The position numbers and the translations under genes were made by a program. Below, in pieces: positions 1-11,614 of a stretch of 64,000 nucleotides of DNA. The stretch is from Heracleum sosnowskyi (taxonomy: Eukaryota; Streptophyta; Magnoliopsida; Apiales; Apiaceae): NCBI GenBank assembly GCA_030848705.1, contig CM061239.1:81822363-81886362 (forward strand), written 5' to 3'. Every line of letters starts with the position of its first letter. Within the stretch, counting starts at the first letter, position 1. The notes below the pieces were generated by a model. That model searched no databases and was not told the DNA's origin. It saw only the letters and a program-made list of their open reading frames with translations.

Positions 1-341
1 ACATGTACCTATGCATTGACTTTAGTATCTCCATACTTATAACCAATGAGATGTGGTTATCTGTCAATCAACATATTAGTCTATTTATGTATTATTATTG
101 TCCTATATTTAATAATAATACTCGACTAGGGACCTTTTAAGAATATGATATATTATATAATCTCAAGTTCAAGTCATGTACTTAAACTATATAATGTGTA
201 TCATGATTCTAAGGACATTTATTATGCTAACAAATATATCGCAGTAATTAAAGTCATAATAAATACGTTTATTGAATAATCAAATGACATAAAGGTTTAT
301 TAAAAGAGACAATGTATTGCCTCTAGGGCACCTACACTAAC
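1..341 (-). mobile_element. Partial Copia-type LTR (outer edge of an element lying left of the window)
   Basis: Read on the minus strand, the sequence starting at 341 is TGTTAGTGTAGGTGCCCTAG, followed by a GAGGCAATACATTG segment. This is a typical plant Copia LTR start with the TGTTAG edge. The gag reading frame to its right ends abruptly at this boundary, so this LTR was inserted into the older Copia element at 342-2770. The rest of the inserted element and the other half of its target lie outside the window, so the target-site duplication cannot be checked. Lineage is not resolved. Confidence 0.65.
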
Positions 342-2627
342 AATTGCTACCAGATGCATTCATCAACTTAAAATAATCAAGCATGATGTTGTATGTACAT
401 AGCAAACACTCTTTCTTTCCACAGGGTTCATGAAGATCAGGCATGTCAGACATGTTATGCATTGCAGAAGTATCAGCAGTTTCTACTTTAACCTTTTTAC
501 ATGCATGTGTAAGGTGTCCGTCAGAATTACAAATAGTGTACAACTTCCTAGATGCAACGGGATAAGAAGAAACAATTTTCTGGTTAACAATATTCTTTTT
601 CCCATTCATGTTCTTTTTAGCCTTGCTAACTAAGTCACCTACTTCAGTTTTAGGTATTTCAGTTTTTACTGATTTCCTAGGCAACTTAGTATTTATCTCT
701 TTTTCCTTCAATAAATCCTCCTCAAGCAATTCTTGTCTAATGAATAAGTCATCCTCATGAAAAGGTTCTGAGAAGGGCTTGACAAAAACTGGACAGACAA
801 CATTCTTAAGAATGTGTGGAATATCCTTCCTGAAAACATTAGATGTCACGGGAAATTCCAAAGTCTTTTTCCCAGCCTTTTTGGAGTAGTCAAGTCCTAT
901 AGCAGTCTTGTTCCCTATGGTCTGAGAATCAATGATCTCCTTGGCAATTAGGGCGGAATTCTTAAAAGCATTCAATTTCAAATCTAGATCTGAAATTTGC
1001 TTCCTGAGGATAGTCTTTATCTCATCATTACACTTGACCTTGTTCTCTAAGTATTCATTCTTCTACTTAAGATCTTCTAGTGTGACAGCTACAAGCTCTA
1101 GTTCTTCATTCTTAGATTCTAGATTTTTAATCTTAAGAACTAGTTTAGCATTTTCCATTTCAGATGCTAGCATGCTTGTGTGTACATTAAACAATTATAC
1201 ACTAAGATCTTGCACAGTTTTCTTGTACTCAGAATTAGACATGTCAATTGTTGTTAAGATAGGTACCTGAGATAATTGCGGTGATTCCTCTGAAGAGTCA
1301 GCCATTAGGGCAACATTTACATACTCTTCCTCTTCATCTGAATCAGTATCATCCCAGTGTTTTCCCTCTGCTATATAAGCTTTCCCTTTCTGCTTTCCAG
1401 ACAATGCCTCCAGTTGCTGTTTCAGCTTGTCATTTTCCTTCTTCAAATCCTCATAAGAATCTTTCTTTTCATAGACATCATTCTTGTCTCTTGCTTGACG
1501 AGGCTTCCGGCATTCAGTGGCGAAATGCCCTAACTCATTGCAGTTGTAGCATCTTAATTTGCTTCTATCAATCGAGCCAGTCTTGTAGCCTCCCTTAAAG
1601 CCTGTTCCAGGTGAATACTTGCTCTTCTGGAATCTGTTGGTTGAGCCCTTGAACTTGTACTAAGGGTTTCTCTTGAAACGAATGTGGCTAAACTTTGCAG
1701 CTAAGTACGCCATGGTTTTGTGTTCCATTTGCTCAAGCTCTTCTAGGGTGTAGTAATCACTTTCATCAACACCCAGATTCACAGAATCCATTTCAGCTTC
1801 TATAATCACCTCATTTCCAGCTCTAGGGGTTTGAACCTGAATATCAGAAGTTGTTGGTTCATCCACTACAAGTGCTGCTGATCTCACAAGTGCATTGTGC
1901 TTATTGTCCACTGTCCCTGGTCCATAGATTATCACTCTTTGTTCTTGCTCCATCTCATAAGTCTTAAGCTTGCCATAGATCATTTCTAATGACATCTTAG
2001 TAAAATCTATTATTTCCCTTATGGATGAGGACTTGTGTTCTACATGATGGGGCAGTTTCATCATGAACTTCCTATTTGTTTCACTCAGTGGATAGGTCTT
2101 CCCTTTCATGGATAATTCATTAAGCAGTTTAGTATACTTCTCAAAGACCTGAGTTATACTTTCTCCAGGAAGAGACCTAAATGATTCATACTGAGAAGTC
2201 AGGATGTCCAATCGGTTTTCCTGCACGTCTTTAGTTCCTTCCATTATTAAGTTTATGGTATCCCACATATGTTTTCCACTTGTACAGCTCATTATCTGAT
2301 AGCTCATTTCCTTGTCTGCGGAGTCTGTCAATATCAGCATCAAACTTGTATCCAATCGAATCAGTTCTTTATCTGAATCTGTGTACTCAGAGATATCCTT
2401 AGGTGTGGTGCCTGGGGAATTATGGTACCTTCAGGAGTTGTCATTTCATCAACTGATTTCATTGGTACATATGGTCCGTTCTCTAAAATTCCAATATACA
2501 ACGGATTAGATGCCTTGATAAATAACATCATTTTCATCTTCCACAAACCGAAATCATCTCTTGTAAACGGGGGAACTTTAATACCAGCATTTGTCTTTGG
2601 AGCACTCATGGTTTCTGAAAATTTCAA
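342..2627 (-). pseudogene. gag: Copia (Sirevirus-like) gag relic
   Basis: Broken gag of a minus-strand Copia retrotransposon, which would form the nucleocapsid. It begins at the ATG at 2627 (MKFSETMSAPKTN...), 130 bp inside the LTR and primer-binding site. A frame break near 2355-2361 separates the N-terminal piece from the UBN2-type gag domain (2355-1660). Past a stop at 1660 a shifted frame carries one CCHC zinc knuckle, CYNCNELGHFATEC, near 1512-1553, then an acidic stretch with DSDEEEEYVNVALMADSS (1195-1446). A further lysine-rich tail follows to 342, where another LTR cuts it. The long tail after the knuckle resembles SIRE/Opie-type Copia gag proteins. At least three frame or stop lesions make it a pseudogene. 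Pol is not present in the window. Confidence 0.85.
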
Positions 2628-2755
2628 ATTGTTTAAAATTCAAGAAATTCCAATCAAATGAAAAATTTTGAAAGTTAAAAAATTTGCTTCGAATTTTCAA
2701 GCTATGTTTGATTTTGGTCTCATTCACCGGATCTGATTTATACGTCAATCAAGTA

Positions 2756-2767
2756 GCTCTGATACCA
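2756..2767 (-). other. Primer-binding site of the Copia relic
   Basis: The minus strand reads TGGTATCAGAGC, the standard plant primer-binding site complementary to the 3' end of initiator tRNA-Met. It lies 2 bases inside the LTR edge and about 130 bp upstream of the gag ATG. This fixes the element's orientation and its LTR boundary. Confidence 0.9.
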
Positions 2768-2769
2768 AT

Positions 2770-3870
2770 TATTAGGTCCAAAGTATCGTAGAAGGGGGGG
2801 TTGAATACGATACTCACAAATTCTTTAATTTCGTTCACGGATAAATCATTCAGTTCAACTACGAAATCAAATACACCAAATCAAAACAAGATTCGGGGAA
2901 TATATCATTTTATAAATATAATCCGCGAGGGGTGCTACAATTCTAATCCGTAGATTAGCTTCAATGAGTTCTAGGTTATACACAATCAATACAATGATAG
3001 AATTCTGAGCAATATTAATTTCTCTGATTTTCTCTCTAGCTCAAACTCTCTCTTCGTAATTGCTTCTGTGATGAACCTGATAACTAAAGAAGACACTTCT
3101 TCTCTCCTGTATTAATTGTAGACTTAAATTGAAAACCATCGAACCAAAAGTAAACAAATATTCTTGGTCGTTGGATCTTCATCAACCTGACAAACAAACA
3201 TACTTTTCACCTGCTCTTCAAATTAGAAAACTATCGAATGTATAAAGTTAATTTTCTATTTGATGGTTTTTTAATAAAACTATCGAATGAGAAATTAACT
3301 TATATTAGTTTTCTGATTGATTTCTTGAATCACATTCGATGGTTTTCATAAATGAAAAACCATCGAACCCTTTTCTTTTGTCCTTGATCTATTAGAAAAT
3401 CTTTTGAGTTTCAGGGTGTTTAGTATTAGACTGAATCAATTTCTTCTGAGATGATAAAACAACTTGATCTTTTTAAGTGCCGTCAACTGGTGCAACTGGT
3501 CTGGTTCACAGATGAATAACACTTGATCAATTCTTCTATGTCTTCAATTCAATGCTGCTGATTAGTCCTTTGTCGTTCTGGTTGCTTCAAATAAATCACT
3601 GGAACCCTGTGGTACTGACTCTAAATCATTCACATACTTCTGTAGTCTTGAAAGTCTTGTTTCTTTAATTGTCATTGAGGCTTGAACATTTTCATGAACT
3701 TCTTTCCATGACTTGTTTACGGACTTCAAGAATACATACCATATTTTGATTTTTTGAGTTTACCTTTTCTTCTTTGATTCCGGATTCCTGTGCTTTTGTT
3801 AATATTATTGTTTGTCTTGTCCTTTGTTGTGTTGTAGTTATCTCCGTTACATCTTATGTTACATTATGCT
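2770..3870 (-). mobile_element. 5' LTR of the Copia relic (outer end uncertain)
   Basis: On the plus strand the LTR opens TATTAGGTCCAAAGTATCG (the canonical TG has become TA) and then has GAAGGGGGGGTTGAATACG. A related GGGGTTGAAT(A/G)C motif is found near the edge of the LTRs at 19190 and 39039, so the three belong to related Copia families. The outer edge is not clear. A CTTATGTTACA near 3860 or a TTAACA near 4036 could be the end. No second LTR is present for comparison. Confidence 0.6.
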
Positions 3871-5149
3871 TTACATATATTAGCAAAAATATATAAATAT
3901 ACACAAATGCTAACGTGCACACAAAATTAGGCCAATAGACAACAATATTTAAATATATTAGAAACACGTTATGCACCCTACAAAAATTGTCTAAAAATCA
4001 ACCCAATACTGATATGCATGAACTAATCAGCAGTTAACAATCAAAAACAAAAAGAATATACAAGACAGCCTAATAAAATCTAGCAACAACCAACTAGATG
4101 AACAAGTAGATACAAAATAAAGGAGAAAGAAATCACCTCATGGATGACAAAATCAGACCACTAACACAAAAACAATATTAACATAACAATATAAACCAGA
4201 CAACAAAAACAAATTAATTTTGTTTGAATCAAAATTTATCGTTAAAAGAAACAAGGTGAAATTAAAGGAAATTTCTAGTGAGCCTCAGAAAAGAGAACAA
4301 GAGAAGTGGAATAGTGTAAAATTTGTAAATAATAATTTGGCGTGAATTGGAGAATCTAGAAATTATCGTTGAAAAAGACGTTACTGTACTAAAGGAAATT
4401 TCTAGCGATTCTCGGAAATTGAGCATAGTATTTAATTTTTTGGTTTGGAGAATATGAAAAATTGAATGGCCCGAATTATAATGCATGAGGCCAGGAATTA
4501 AGAAATAAATTATTTCGAGAAAATTTAGAAAGTGATGCTCAGAATAGAGAGCATGTGAAATATTAATTTGCTAACAATCAACTATATGACCGAGTTAGAG
4601 GAACTCGAGAAAGGAATAAGGGCAAGTGCGTTGAAAAGGGAAAGATCATTGACACCCGCCTAGAAGTGGGAAGGATCGTAAATTTGTTAAATGATTGAAA
4701 ATAGAAAAGCAATTTTCAGAAATATTCAGAGGAATAAGAAACTGTATTTAAGAAAATAATACATTTAGTTGCCATCTATGTGACTATGACGATGAATTTT
4801 TTTTTATATTGAGGCATCTGTTGAAGTAGATCGAAATGAAAATTATGGTAATGATCTGAATATAGGCATAGAATATAATGGTGCATTATCGATATAAATG
4901 GATGTAATATCCTAATGATCCGACTACTTGTATAGAAGCGATCAAATCGCAAGAATCTGAATTATCAAAGGAAATCATGAAAGATAATTTTGAGTCAATT
5001 TTGAAAGAATCAAGTGTGGGAGTTGTGTGATCAACCCCAAATATAGAAAATCCATAGTTTGTATAGGGATTTTTGAAAGGGAAAGATGAGACAAAATGTG
5101 ACTATTTTGAATTGGAAGTATGCCCGATTATGAAAGATTTTACGTAGAA

Positions 5150-6068
5150 ATTGGAATATTTTACCGAGGATTAATTAGACATGTCTGTAATTTGAAAAGT
5201 GGGAGTTTGTTTATAATATTATCAGTATATGTTAATGATATATTCTAGTTGGAAAATATTAAAGAAATACTGAACAGAACTAAGTTGGAACTTGGTAGGA
5301 GAGTTGAGAATATTGGTGAAATTTAATATTTGTTAAAGAAATCCGAAATAAGGGATAAGAATACTAGGACGTTGAGTTTGAATTCTGAGAGGTATTCTGA
5401 ATTTGTTTAGGTAATATTGCTTAATCATTTTAGGATGAAAAATTGCAGTCTGGCGTCAACCCTTTTGGTAATGGGAAATGATTAATGCAGAAAAAGAACC
5501 ACTGAATGTATTATGTGCAACTAGTCAGAAGTTCGATGTATTTTATGTTGCGTAATCAATTGACTTGACTTGACATTTTTAGTTAGTTTTGTAAGTGAAT
5601 TGTGAAGCAACTTTTCTTGAGCGTGGTGAGAGGCTATAAAGAGGATCATGATCATGTACTTAAAGAGTACGTTGTTTAACAAATTGGTGAATCTGGTAGA
5701 CGTGTCTGAAGTTATTGTTTATTGCTATATAAGTATCAAAATTGATATTCGTAACAAGAATTCAACATTAAGGGACACCTATTTATATTTGGTGATGCCG
5801 TTGTAAGTTGGGTAAGTAAGAAATAGGGATGTGTTGCAAGGTACACAAAAGAAGCCGAGTATGTAGCTTAATTGTAGTATGGTTGCTATTCATGCTGTTT
5901 GGATAAGATGTTTATTATTTGAGTTAAATCTCAATTTAAAAGACGGGACTTAGAAATATTTGAGTCGTCACATTTAGAAGGTTGCTCAAATGAATAGTGG
6001 GAGCAGATGTAGGCTCCCCGAAAAGTGGGAGTATCGTAAATTATTTGAAAATGAAGTCAAGTGGGAGA
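5150..6068 (+). pseudogene. pol: Decayed plus-strand Copia pol (RT and RNase H remnants)
   Basis: No open frame survives, but conserved Copia landmarks appear in the right order on the plus strand. Near 5209-5250 the translation gives LSVYVNDIF, the YVDD reverse-transcriptase box with D changed to N. Near 5440-5470 it gives MKNCSLASTLL, the linker before RNase H. Near 5790-5870 it gives FGDAVVSWVSKK, then ARYTKEAEYVA, the RNase H core. A GTGGGAGA polypurine tract (6061-6068) abuts a TGTTAG LTR start. Stops and frame breaks are numerous, so this is an old copy. The sequence from 4260 to 5150 probably belongs to the same element but shows no motif I can name. Confidence 0.7.
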
Positions 6069-6382
6069 TGTTAGTTTGACTAACATTTTCAAATATAAAT
6101 TATTATAGAATTAAATATATATATGGGAGTTACATATATTTGTTTATTTAGTGAATAATGATTAAAGGAGTTACAAACATTGTAATCAATTATATTGATT
6201 GGGCAATAAATAATAGGCAGTTACAATTTGTGGGGTGGAGGCATTGGAGGCTAAGCCTATACATAGAGGATCAAATCCTATTAGAAAAAGAACTAGAAAA
6301 TAGAGCTTGTTCACTTTCTGTCCGGAACCCCTCAAGATGATTTCATCTAAATATATTCTTGTAGGATGAAAAATACAACATG
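6069..6382 (+). mobile_element. Start of the 3' LTR of the decayed plus-strand Copia
   Basis: TGTTAGTTTGACTAACA follows directly after the polypurine tract AAGTGGGAGA, as expected for the 3' LTR of the relic to its left. The right end is unknown because a MITE-like element begins near 6383 and Helitron sequence follows. Confidence 0.55.
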
Positions 6383-6812
6383 GGTTGCACTCTATAAAGA
6401 ACACTTTATATAAAGAACAATAAAAAAACACAATCATAACACTTTATTTTTCATAAAATTTGATTTGCAAAGATTATAATCACAAAATATGACAACAATA
6501 AAGCTTAACATATCGAATTTAATGTAGAATCTCATCTAAATTTAAAAATCAAAGTATACATAGAATCCAGTATAGAATCAAGTGTAGAATTATATATATA
6601 TATATGTATATATATATATGTGTGTGTGTGTGTAACAATGAAATTATGCGTAATCATGTTATATTTGATCCTAATTTTTTGTTAGATTCTATTTTAATTC
6701 ATAAAAAATGATTTGTGGTGTGAAAATTAGAATCTAAATGCAATTTTATGTAAAATTCTATGATGTTCTTGATTGTTCTTTATATAAGAGTGTTCTTCAT
6801 GAAGCAGTGACC
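6383..6812. mobile_element. MITE-like element with imperfect terminal inverted repeats
   Basis: The left end (GAACACTTTATATAAAGAAC from about 6399) is matched by the inverse of the right end (GTTCTTTATATAAGAGTGTTC, 6773-6797). The repeats extend outward as a CACT...AT.AAGAACACT pattern to about 6383 and 6812. It is about 430 bp, AT-rich and non-coding. A TA microsatellite borders it on the right. The terminal sequence looks related to that of the larger element at 8240-9426. Superfamily is not assigned. Confidence 0.6.
6590..6634. repeat. (TA)n(TG)n microsatellite
   Basis: About 45 bases of alternating TA, with two TG interruptions, running into (TG)8. It lies inside the MITE-like element. 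Confidence 0.9.
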
Positions 6813-6837
6813 GATATTATATATATATATATATGTA

Positions 6838-7877
6838 CTAGCCTATAACCCGTGCGATTCACAAACTTTTTAATAACGTGATGCACATATTGTTTTTTAA
6901 TAATTGTTATTTTTATTATTTACATTTTAATATTTTATTAATTACATTTGTTAAAAAAATAAGTACACATGTTAAACTTTTTTGAATAACTAAAGTATTG
7001 AAATGGGTTTTAAATAAATAAGTAAGGTTTTGCGCGTGATATTTTTGGATAATGATGGGGTTTTGTAAGAAAAAATAAAAAAAGTAACATGTTTTAGTTG
7101 AAAAAGATAATTGCCTTGCATTTGTTAAAAAAAATAAGTATACATGTTAAAATAGGTAAACTTTATGAAATAATTTAAAGTATTAAAATAGGTTTTAAAA
7201 TAAATACTATAAGTAAGTAAAGGTTTGCGCGTGATATTTTTGGAAAAATAAGGGTTTTAGTAAGTAAAATATAAAAAGTAAAATGTTTTAGTGGAAAAAG
7301 GTAATTGCCCGTGATATTTTCGGAAAAGGAGGGGATTTTTTTAGAAAAATAGAAAAAGTGATATATTTTAGTTGAATAAGGTAATTGGTTATAAATAAAA
7401 ATAAATAAGTAAGAGTTTGTCCGTGATATTTTTGGAAAAGGAGGGGTTTTGTAAGAAAAAGTTACATGTTTTAGTTGAAAAAGATAATTGGCTTGCATTT
7501 GTTAAAAACAATAAGTATACATGTTAAAATAGGTAACTGTTTTTAATAATTAAAAGTATTAAAATAAGTTTGAAAATAAATACAGTAAGTAAGGGTTTGC
7601 GTATGATATTTTTGGAAAAAGAGGGTTTTAGTAAGGAAAATATAAAACGTGAAATGTCATAGTTGAATAAGGTAATGATATTTTTGGAAAAGGAGGGGAT
7701 TTTGTTAGAAAAATAGAAAAGGTAATATATTTTAGCTGAAGAAGTTAATCTGTTATAAATAAGTAATGTTATTATTTATAATTTTTTTATTGATAAGTAA
7801 GGGTAATTTAGCAAAATCATAAAGTACTATACCGACCAACGACCAACCAAAATTTTAATTTTTCGTCTTTAATAATA
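6838..7877 (-). mobile_element. Helitron-like element (larger copy of a head-to-tail pair)
   Basis: On the minus strand the 3' end is GTGAATCGCACGGG...GGCTAG followed by T, the CTRR-T terminus of a Helitron preceded by a decayed hairpin. The left part of the element (plus strand) has repeated units of the form CCCGTGATATTTTTGGAAAA...GGGGTTTTAGTAAG, at least four times, spaced about 100-250 bp. Its 5' end (TATTATTAAAGACGAAA on the minus strand) directly abuts the 3' end of the second copy. It is non-autonomous, with no Rep/helicase coding. Confidence 0.65.
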
Positions 7878-8183
7878 CTAGCTTAAAACTCGTGTGATGC
7901 ACATATTATTTTTGATAATTGTTATTTTATTATTTACGTTTTAATAAGTAAAGTTTTGCCCGTGATATTTTTGGAAAAGGATATGTTTCAGTAAGAAAAA
8001 ATAGAAAATGTAACATTTTTAAGTTGAAAAAGGTAATTGCATATTTTGGAATATAAGAGAATTTTGTTTTATCAAAAATATATAAGTATAAATAAGGGTA
8101 ATTAGGTAAAATCACGATGTACCAAAAAACAGGTATCGTACTGACCAAACTTTTAATATTTCGTCTTTAATAATATAGTATAG

Positions 8184-8184
<1 letters not shown>
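7878..8184 (-). mobile_element. Short Helitron (about 307 bp)
   Basis: The minus strand runs from A|TCTATACTATATTATTAAAG (5' TC terminus at 8184) to GCTAG|T (3' CTRR terminus at 7878). A palindrome remnant, GTGCATCACACGAG, lies just inside the 3' end. The flanking A and T are as expected for Helitron insertion between A and T. There is no coding capacity. Confidence 0.7.

Positions 8185-8239
<55 letters not shown>
8185..8239. repeat. (AT)n microsatellite
   Basis: About 50 bases of uninterrupted AT dinucleotides separate the short Helitron from the TIR element that follows. A second TA tract lies at the other end of that element (9427-9440). Confidence 0.95.
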
Positions 8240-8243
<4 letters not shown>

Positions 8244-9426
8244 CGCGCTCCATCGAGAACCCTCACTATTATGAGATATGAGATCTAATCCTATCCATTC
8301 ATTAATATACCCTATATTGATCTCCCACCACTCATTAAATTTATTAATATTTTATTATTCCACCATCCACCACTTTCGGCCACCGGGAACCTCCATTTCC
8401 GACCACCACTAACTCCACTAACTCTGGTCACTATCTCTGGCGGCCAATTCCGGCCAACCCAAAAAATCACCAACGAAAAACAAAAAATCACCACACTGTC
8501 GTCACCTCCGACCACCACCGGAAAACAAAAAATCACCACAGGAAAACACAAATCATTACCTATTCTCATCACAAATCACCATCTATTATCAAAAATCACC
8601 ACTGTCATAATTAAAATCACCACGATTAAAAAACAATAATCATCAAAATTAATTAAAAATAACTACAATCGAACCAACAAAATCATCACCCACCACCATA
8701 TAGCCACCACCGTCAAAATCAACCCACCACTACATCACCGTATCACCACCATCACTTTATGACCACTAAAATCGATACAAAGTCATTATAATCACAAATA
8801 ACTAAACAATCACCACCATCATCATTGTAACCAATCATCACTACATACAAAATCATTCCATTATTAAATCACCACGAATATAAAAGACAAATCACCAAAA
8901 AAATGAACGAAAATCACCAATAATTAAACAAAATCACTAGCAATTCAAAAGTAAAATACAAGAAATCAAATATGTGAACATTAATCGCTTTAAACTAAAA
9001 TCACCATCGATGGCTAGTTGTAATGATTATGAACATATCGGAATTATACAAATTGGTTGTGATGATGTTGGAGGTAGCGACGATGACGAACTTTTCACTG
9101 ATTTAAGGTTGACTTTATTGACGATTGTGACTGATGTGATGATGTCATCGTGAAAGAACGAACGGGAAGAACAACGACATCGTGTTAGATAAATAAGAAC
9201 ATATCTGATCAGAGAGGGAGAGAGAGAAATGGGAAGAGAGAGAGAGAGAGAGAGAGAATTGGGTAGCAGCTGGTGGGGGTGGGGAGGCACGTGGTGAGAG
9301 ATGGGAGTATGGGTGGGTAAGACAAAAGGAATGGTTGAGATTAAAATACTCAATAAAAAATGGAGGGCTGAGATTAGATCTCAGTTCTAATTTTAATTAA
9401 TGTGGGTTCTCATATGAGTAAGACCC
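8240..9426. mobile_element. Non-autonomous TIR element inserted in a TA microsatellite
   Basis: The left terminus GGGTCGCGCTCCATCGAGAA matches the inverse of the right terminus, GGGTCTTACTCATATGAGAA. Eleven of the first 14 positions agree, and both continue CCC. The element is 1187 bp and both ends sit directly in (TA)n tracts, suggesting TA-targeted insertion. The middle (about 8440-8960) is a degenerate AATCACCAC-rich stretch of exceptional strand asymmetry, and a (GA)n run lies at 9212-9257. No transposase is seen. Superfamily is not certain (Micron-like or mariner-like by target). Confidence 0.65.
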
Positions 9427-9530
9427 TATATATATATATTGGATTTTGCTCAGTCATAACCATGTGTTCAATTTTATGCAAATATACGTGTGAGTGTATA
9501 AATCCCAAAAGTTTGACCTTAATCCTGACA

Positions 9531-10246
9531 TCTATACTATATTATTAAAGACGAAACATTAAAAGTTTGGTAGTCGGACGGACGGATGGTCGGTACTTAG
9601 TAATTTTACTTCATTACCTTTCCTTATTTTTAACAAAATCTATTACTAAATAATAACATTATTTATAACCAATTACCTTTTCAGCTAAAATACATTGCCT
9701 TTTTTTTATTTTTTCTAACAAAATTCTATCTTTTTCAACTAAAACATGTTACTCTTTCTATTTTTCCTTACTAAACCTCCTCCTTTTCCAAAAATATCAC
9801 GAGCAAACCCTTACTTATTTATTTTAAAATCAATTTTAATACTTTTAATCACAGGCACTTAACTTTTCAGCTAAATCATGTTATTTTTCCTTTTCTTCAT
9901 TATCTAAAGAAACATTATTTATAACCAATTAACTTTTCAGCTAAAATATATTTCCTTTTCTATTTTTTCTAACAAAATCCTCTCTTTTACTAAAAAAATC
10001 ACGGGCAATTATCCTTTTCAACTAAAACATAAACATATTAGTCTTTCTATTTTTCCTTAGTAAAACCCCTCATTTTCCAAAAATATAAATCACGGGCAAA
10101 CCCTTACTTATTTACTTTAAAACTTATTTTAATACTTCTAATTACGGGCAATTACCTTTTCAGCTAAAACATGTTACGTTTTCTCTTTTTTCTTACTAAG
10201 ACCCTTCCCTTTCTAAAAATATCACGGGCAAACAGTTACTTATCTA
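9531..10246 (+). mobile_element. Truncated Helitron, 5' end present
   Basis: A|TCTATACTATATTATTAAAG at 9531 is the same 5' terminus as in the minus-strand Helitrons of this window. Inside are repeats of TTTTCCAAAAATAT(C)ACGGGCA, the inverse complement of the CCCGTGATATTTTTGGAAAA unit. The 3' end is missing because another small Helitron starts at 10247. Confidence 0.65.
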
Positions 10247-10679
10247 TCTATACTTACTATTATATAATAGCCGAAACATTGAAAGTTTTGGTTTTCGGTT
10301 TTTGGTCATTTATTTTATTTAATAAATTATAAAATAATATGAAATATAGTAATTAGTCTATTGTCTTTTATAACTAAAACACATTACCTTTTAATGAAAT
10401 TATATTACTTTTTATAAAACACCAAAAATAAAAATTAATATAATATATATTTCAATCATTAATATTGTCTTTTTTAATTATATGTCTTCTTAATATTATA
10501 CATCTTTCAATTATTCATACATTCCAATAAATATGAAACACTATATATTCTTAATAAAAATGTTAATTATACAATATTCCATATACTTCTATTATTAATA
10601 CAAAAACAATATTTTTACTATAAAAGAAATATTATATTATATTAAAAAAAGCTCGTGCTTCGCACTAGTTAGAAGCTAG
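10247..10679 (+). mobile_element. Short Helitron (about 433 bp)
   Basis: It starts A|TCTATACTTACTATTATATA at 10247 and ends with a GTGCTTCGCAC hairpin (10655-10665), then eleven bases, then CTAG at 10676-10679 followed by T. A second CTAG at 10665-10668 is an alternative end. Insertion between A and T fits Helitron behaviour. It is non-coding. Confidence 0.65.
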
Positions 10680-10854
10680 TAACAAATAAAATATTGAAGG
10701 TTGTTATACGGGGATAGTTCTTTTTAACTTTTTGAAATTAAATAACAAAATTGTAAAACTTCGTCCATTAAATAAAAATATTCTCATATTAAAATTATAA
10801 CTTTTAAAATCATAATAAAATATTTAATTTTGTTTTTTGTTTTATTCGGTATTT

Positions 10855-11095
10855 TTAAATATTTAATTTTTAAAAACATTCATTTTTTATGTTTTTAAAA
10901 ACATTCATTTTTTATGTTTTTAAAAATATTCAGTTTTTATATTTTTAAAAACATTCGGTTTTGATGTTTTAAAAAGTATTCATTTTTTATGTTTTTAAAA
11001 ATATTCAGTTTTTATGTTTTTAAAAACATTTAGTTTTCATGTTTTAAAAAATATTCGTTTTTTATGTTTTTAAAAACATTCGGTTTTTATGTTTT
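10855..11095. repeat. Minisatellite of about 31-bp units
   Basis: Seven to eight tandem copies of TTTTTATGTTTTTAAAAACA followed by TTCAG/TTCGG, with scattered changes. They lie just upstream of the hAT transposase fragment and may be subterminal sequence of that transposon. Confidence 0.85.
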
Positions 11096-11614
11096 ATATT
11101 TTATTTATGTAGTTGGTTCTTTAACTTCTACTAGACATTCATCACACGTTTGGACTTATTTTTCGACAGAATCAACCGATGATCCGACCCGATTTAAACC
11201 TTTTTGTTTGTTTTGTATTCAAAATGGTCAACAACAAGCCCCATTTATTCACGCTAAGGGGACCGGTACGGGTACACTTGATCGGCACTTTAAAAATCAT
11301 CATGGAATAACGAAACAAAGTCATGAAAGTGGAGAGACACGTGCAGGTTCACAACAAACACAAATTTGTGGTTTCATGACTTCATCTCCTGATGGAGGTA
11401 TGCCTTTTTCGTATAATAGAGATAGAATGATTGAAGATTTTGCTACTTATGTTACTTTAGACGAGTTACCTTTCTCCCACGGTGAGAGTTCGAATTTAGA
11501 GCATATGGTTAAACATTCACTAAACCCGGCCTTTAGAAAAATTCCTATTAACACACTTAAATGTCACACACAAAAACAATATTATGTTCAACGTGCACTA
11601 CTAGAAAAAGTAGA
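11096..11614 (+). pseudogene. hAT transposase N-terminal fragment (BED zinc finger)
   Basis: An open frame (ATG possible at 11064, inside the minisatellite) encodes a BED-type zinc finger: HVWTYFS, then CLFCIQNG, then GTGTLDRHFKNHHG, i.e. a C-x2-C...H-x4-H pattern about 25-75 residues in. After a serine/glycine-rich linker comes FATYVTLDELPFSHGESSNL, the region before the catalytic core of Ac/hAT transposases. The frame is cut at 11615 by the TGTAACACCCCC edge of a long LTR, so the RNase H-like catalytic domain and the hAT dimerisation region are absent. It is a dead fragment. The rest of the transposon is not seen on the far side of the LTR. Confidence 0.8.
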
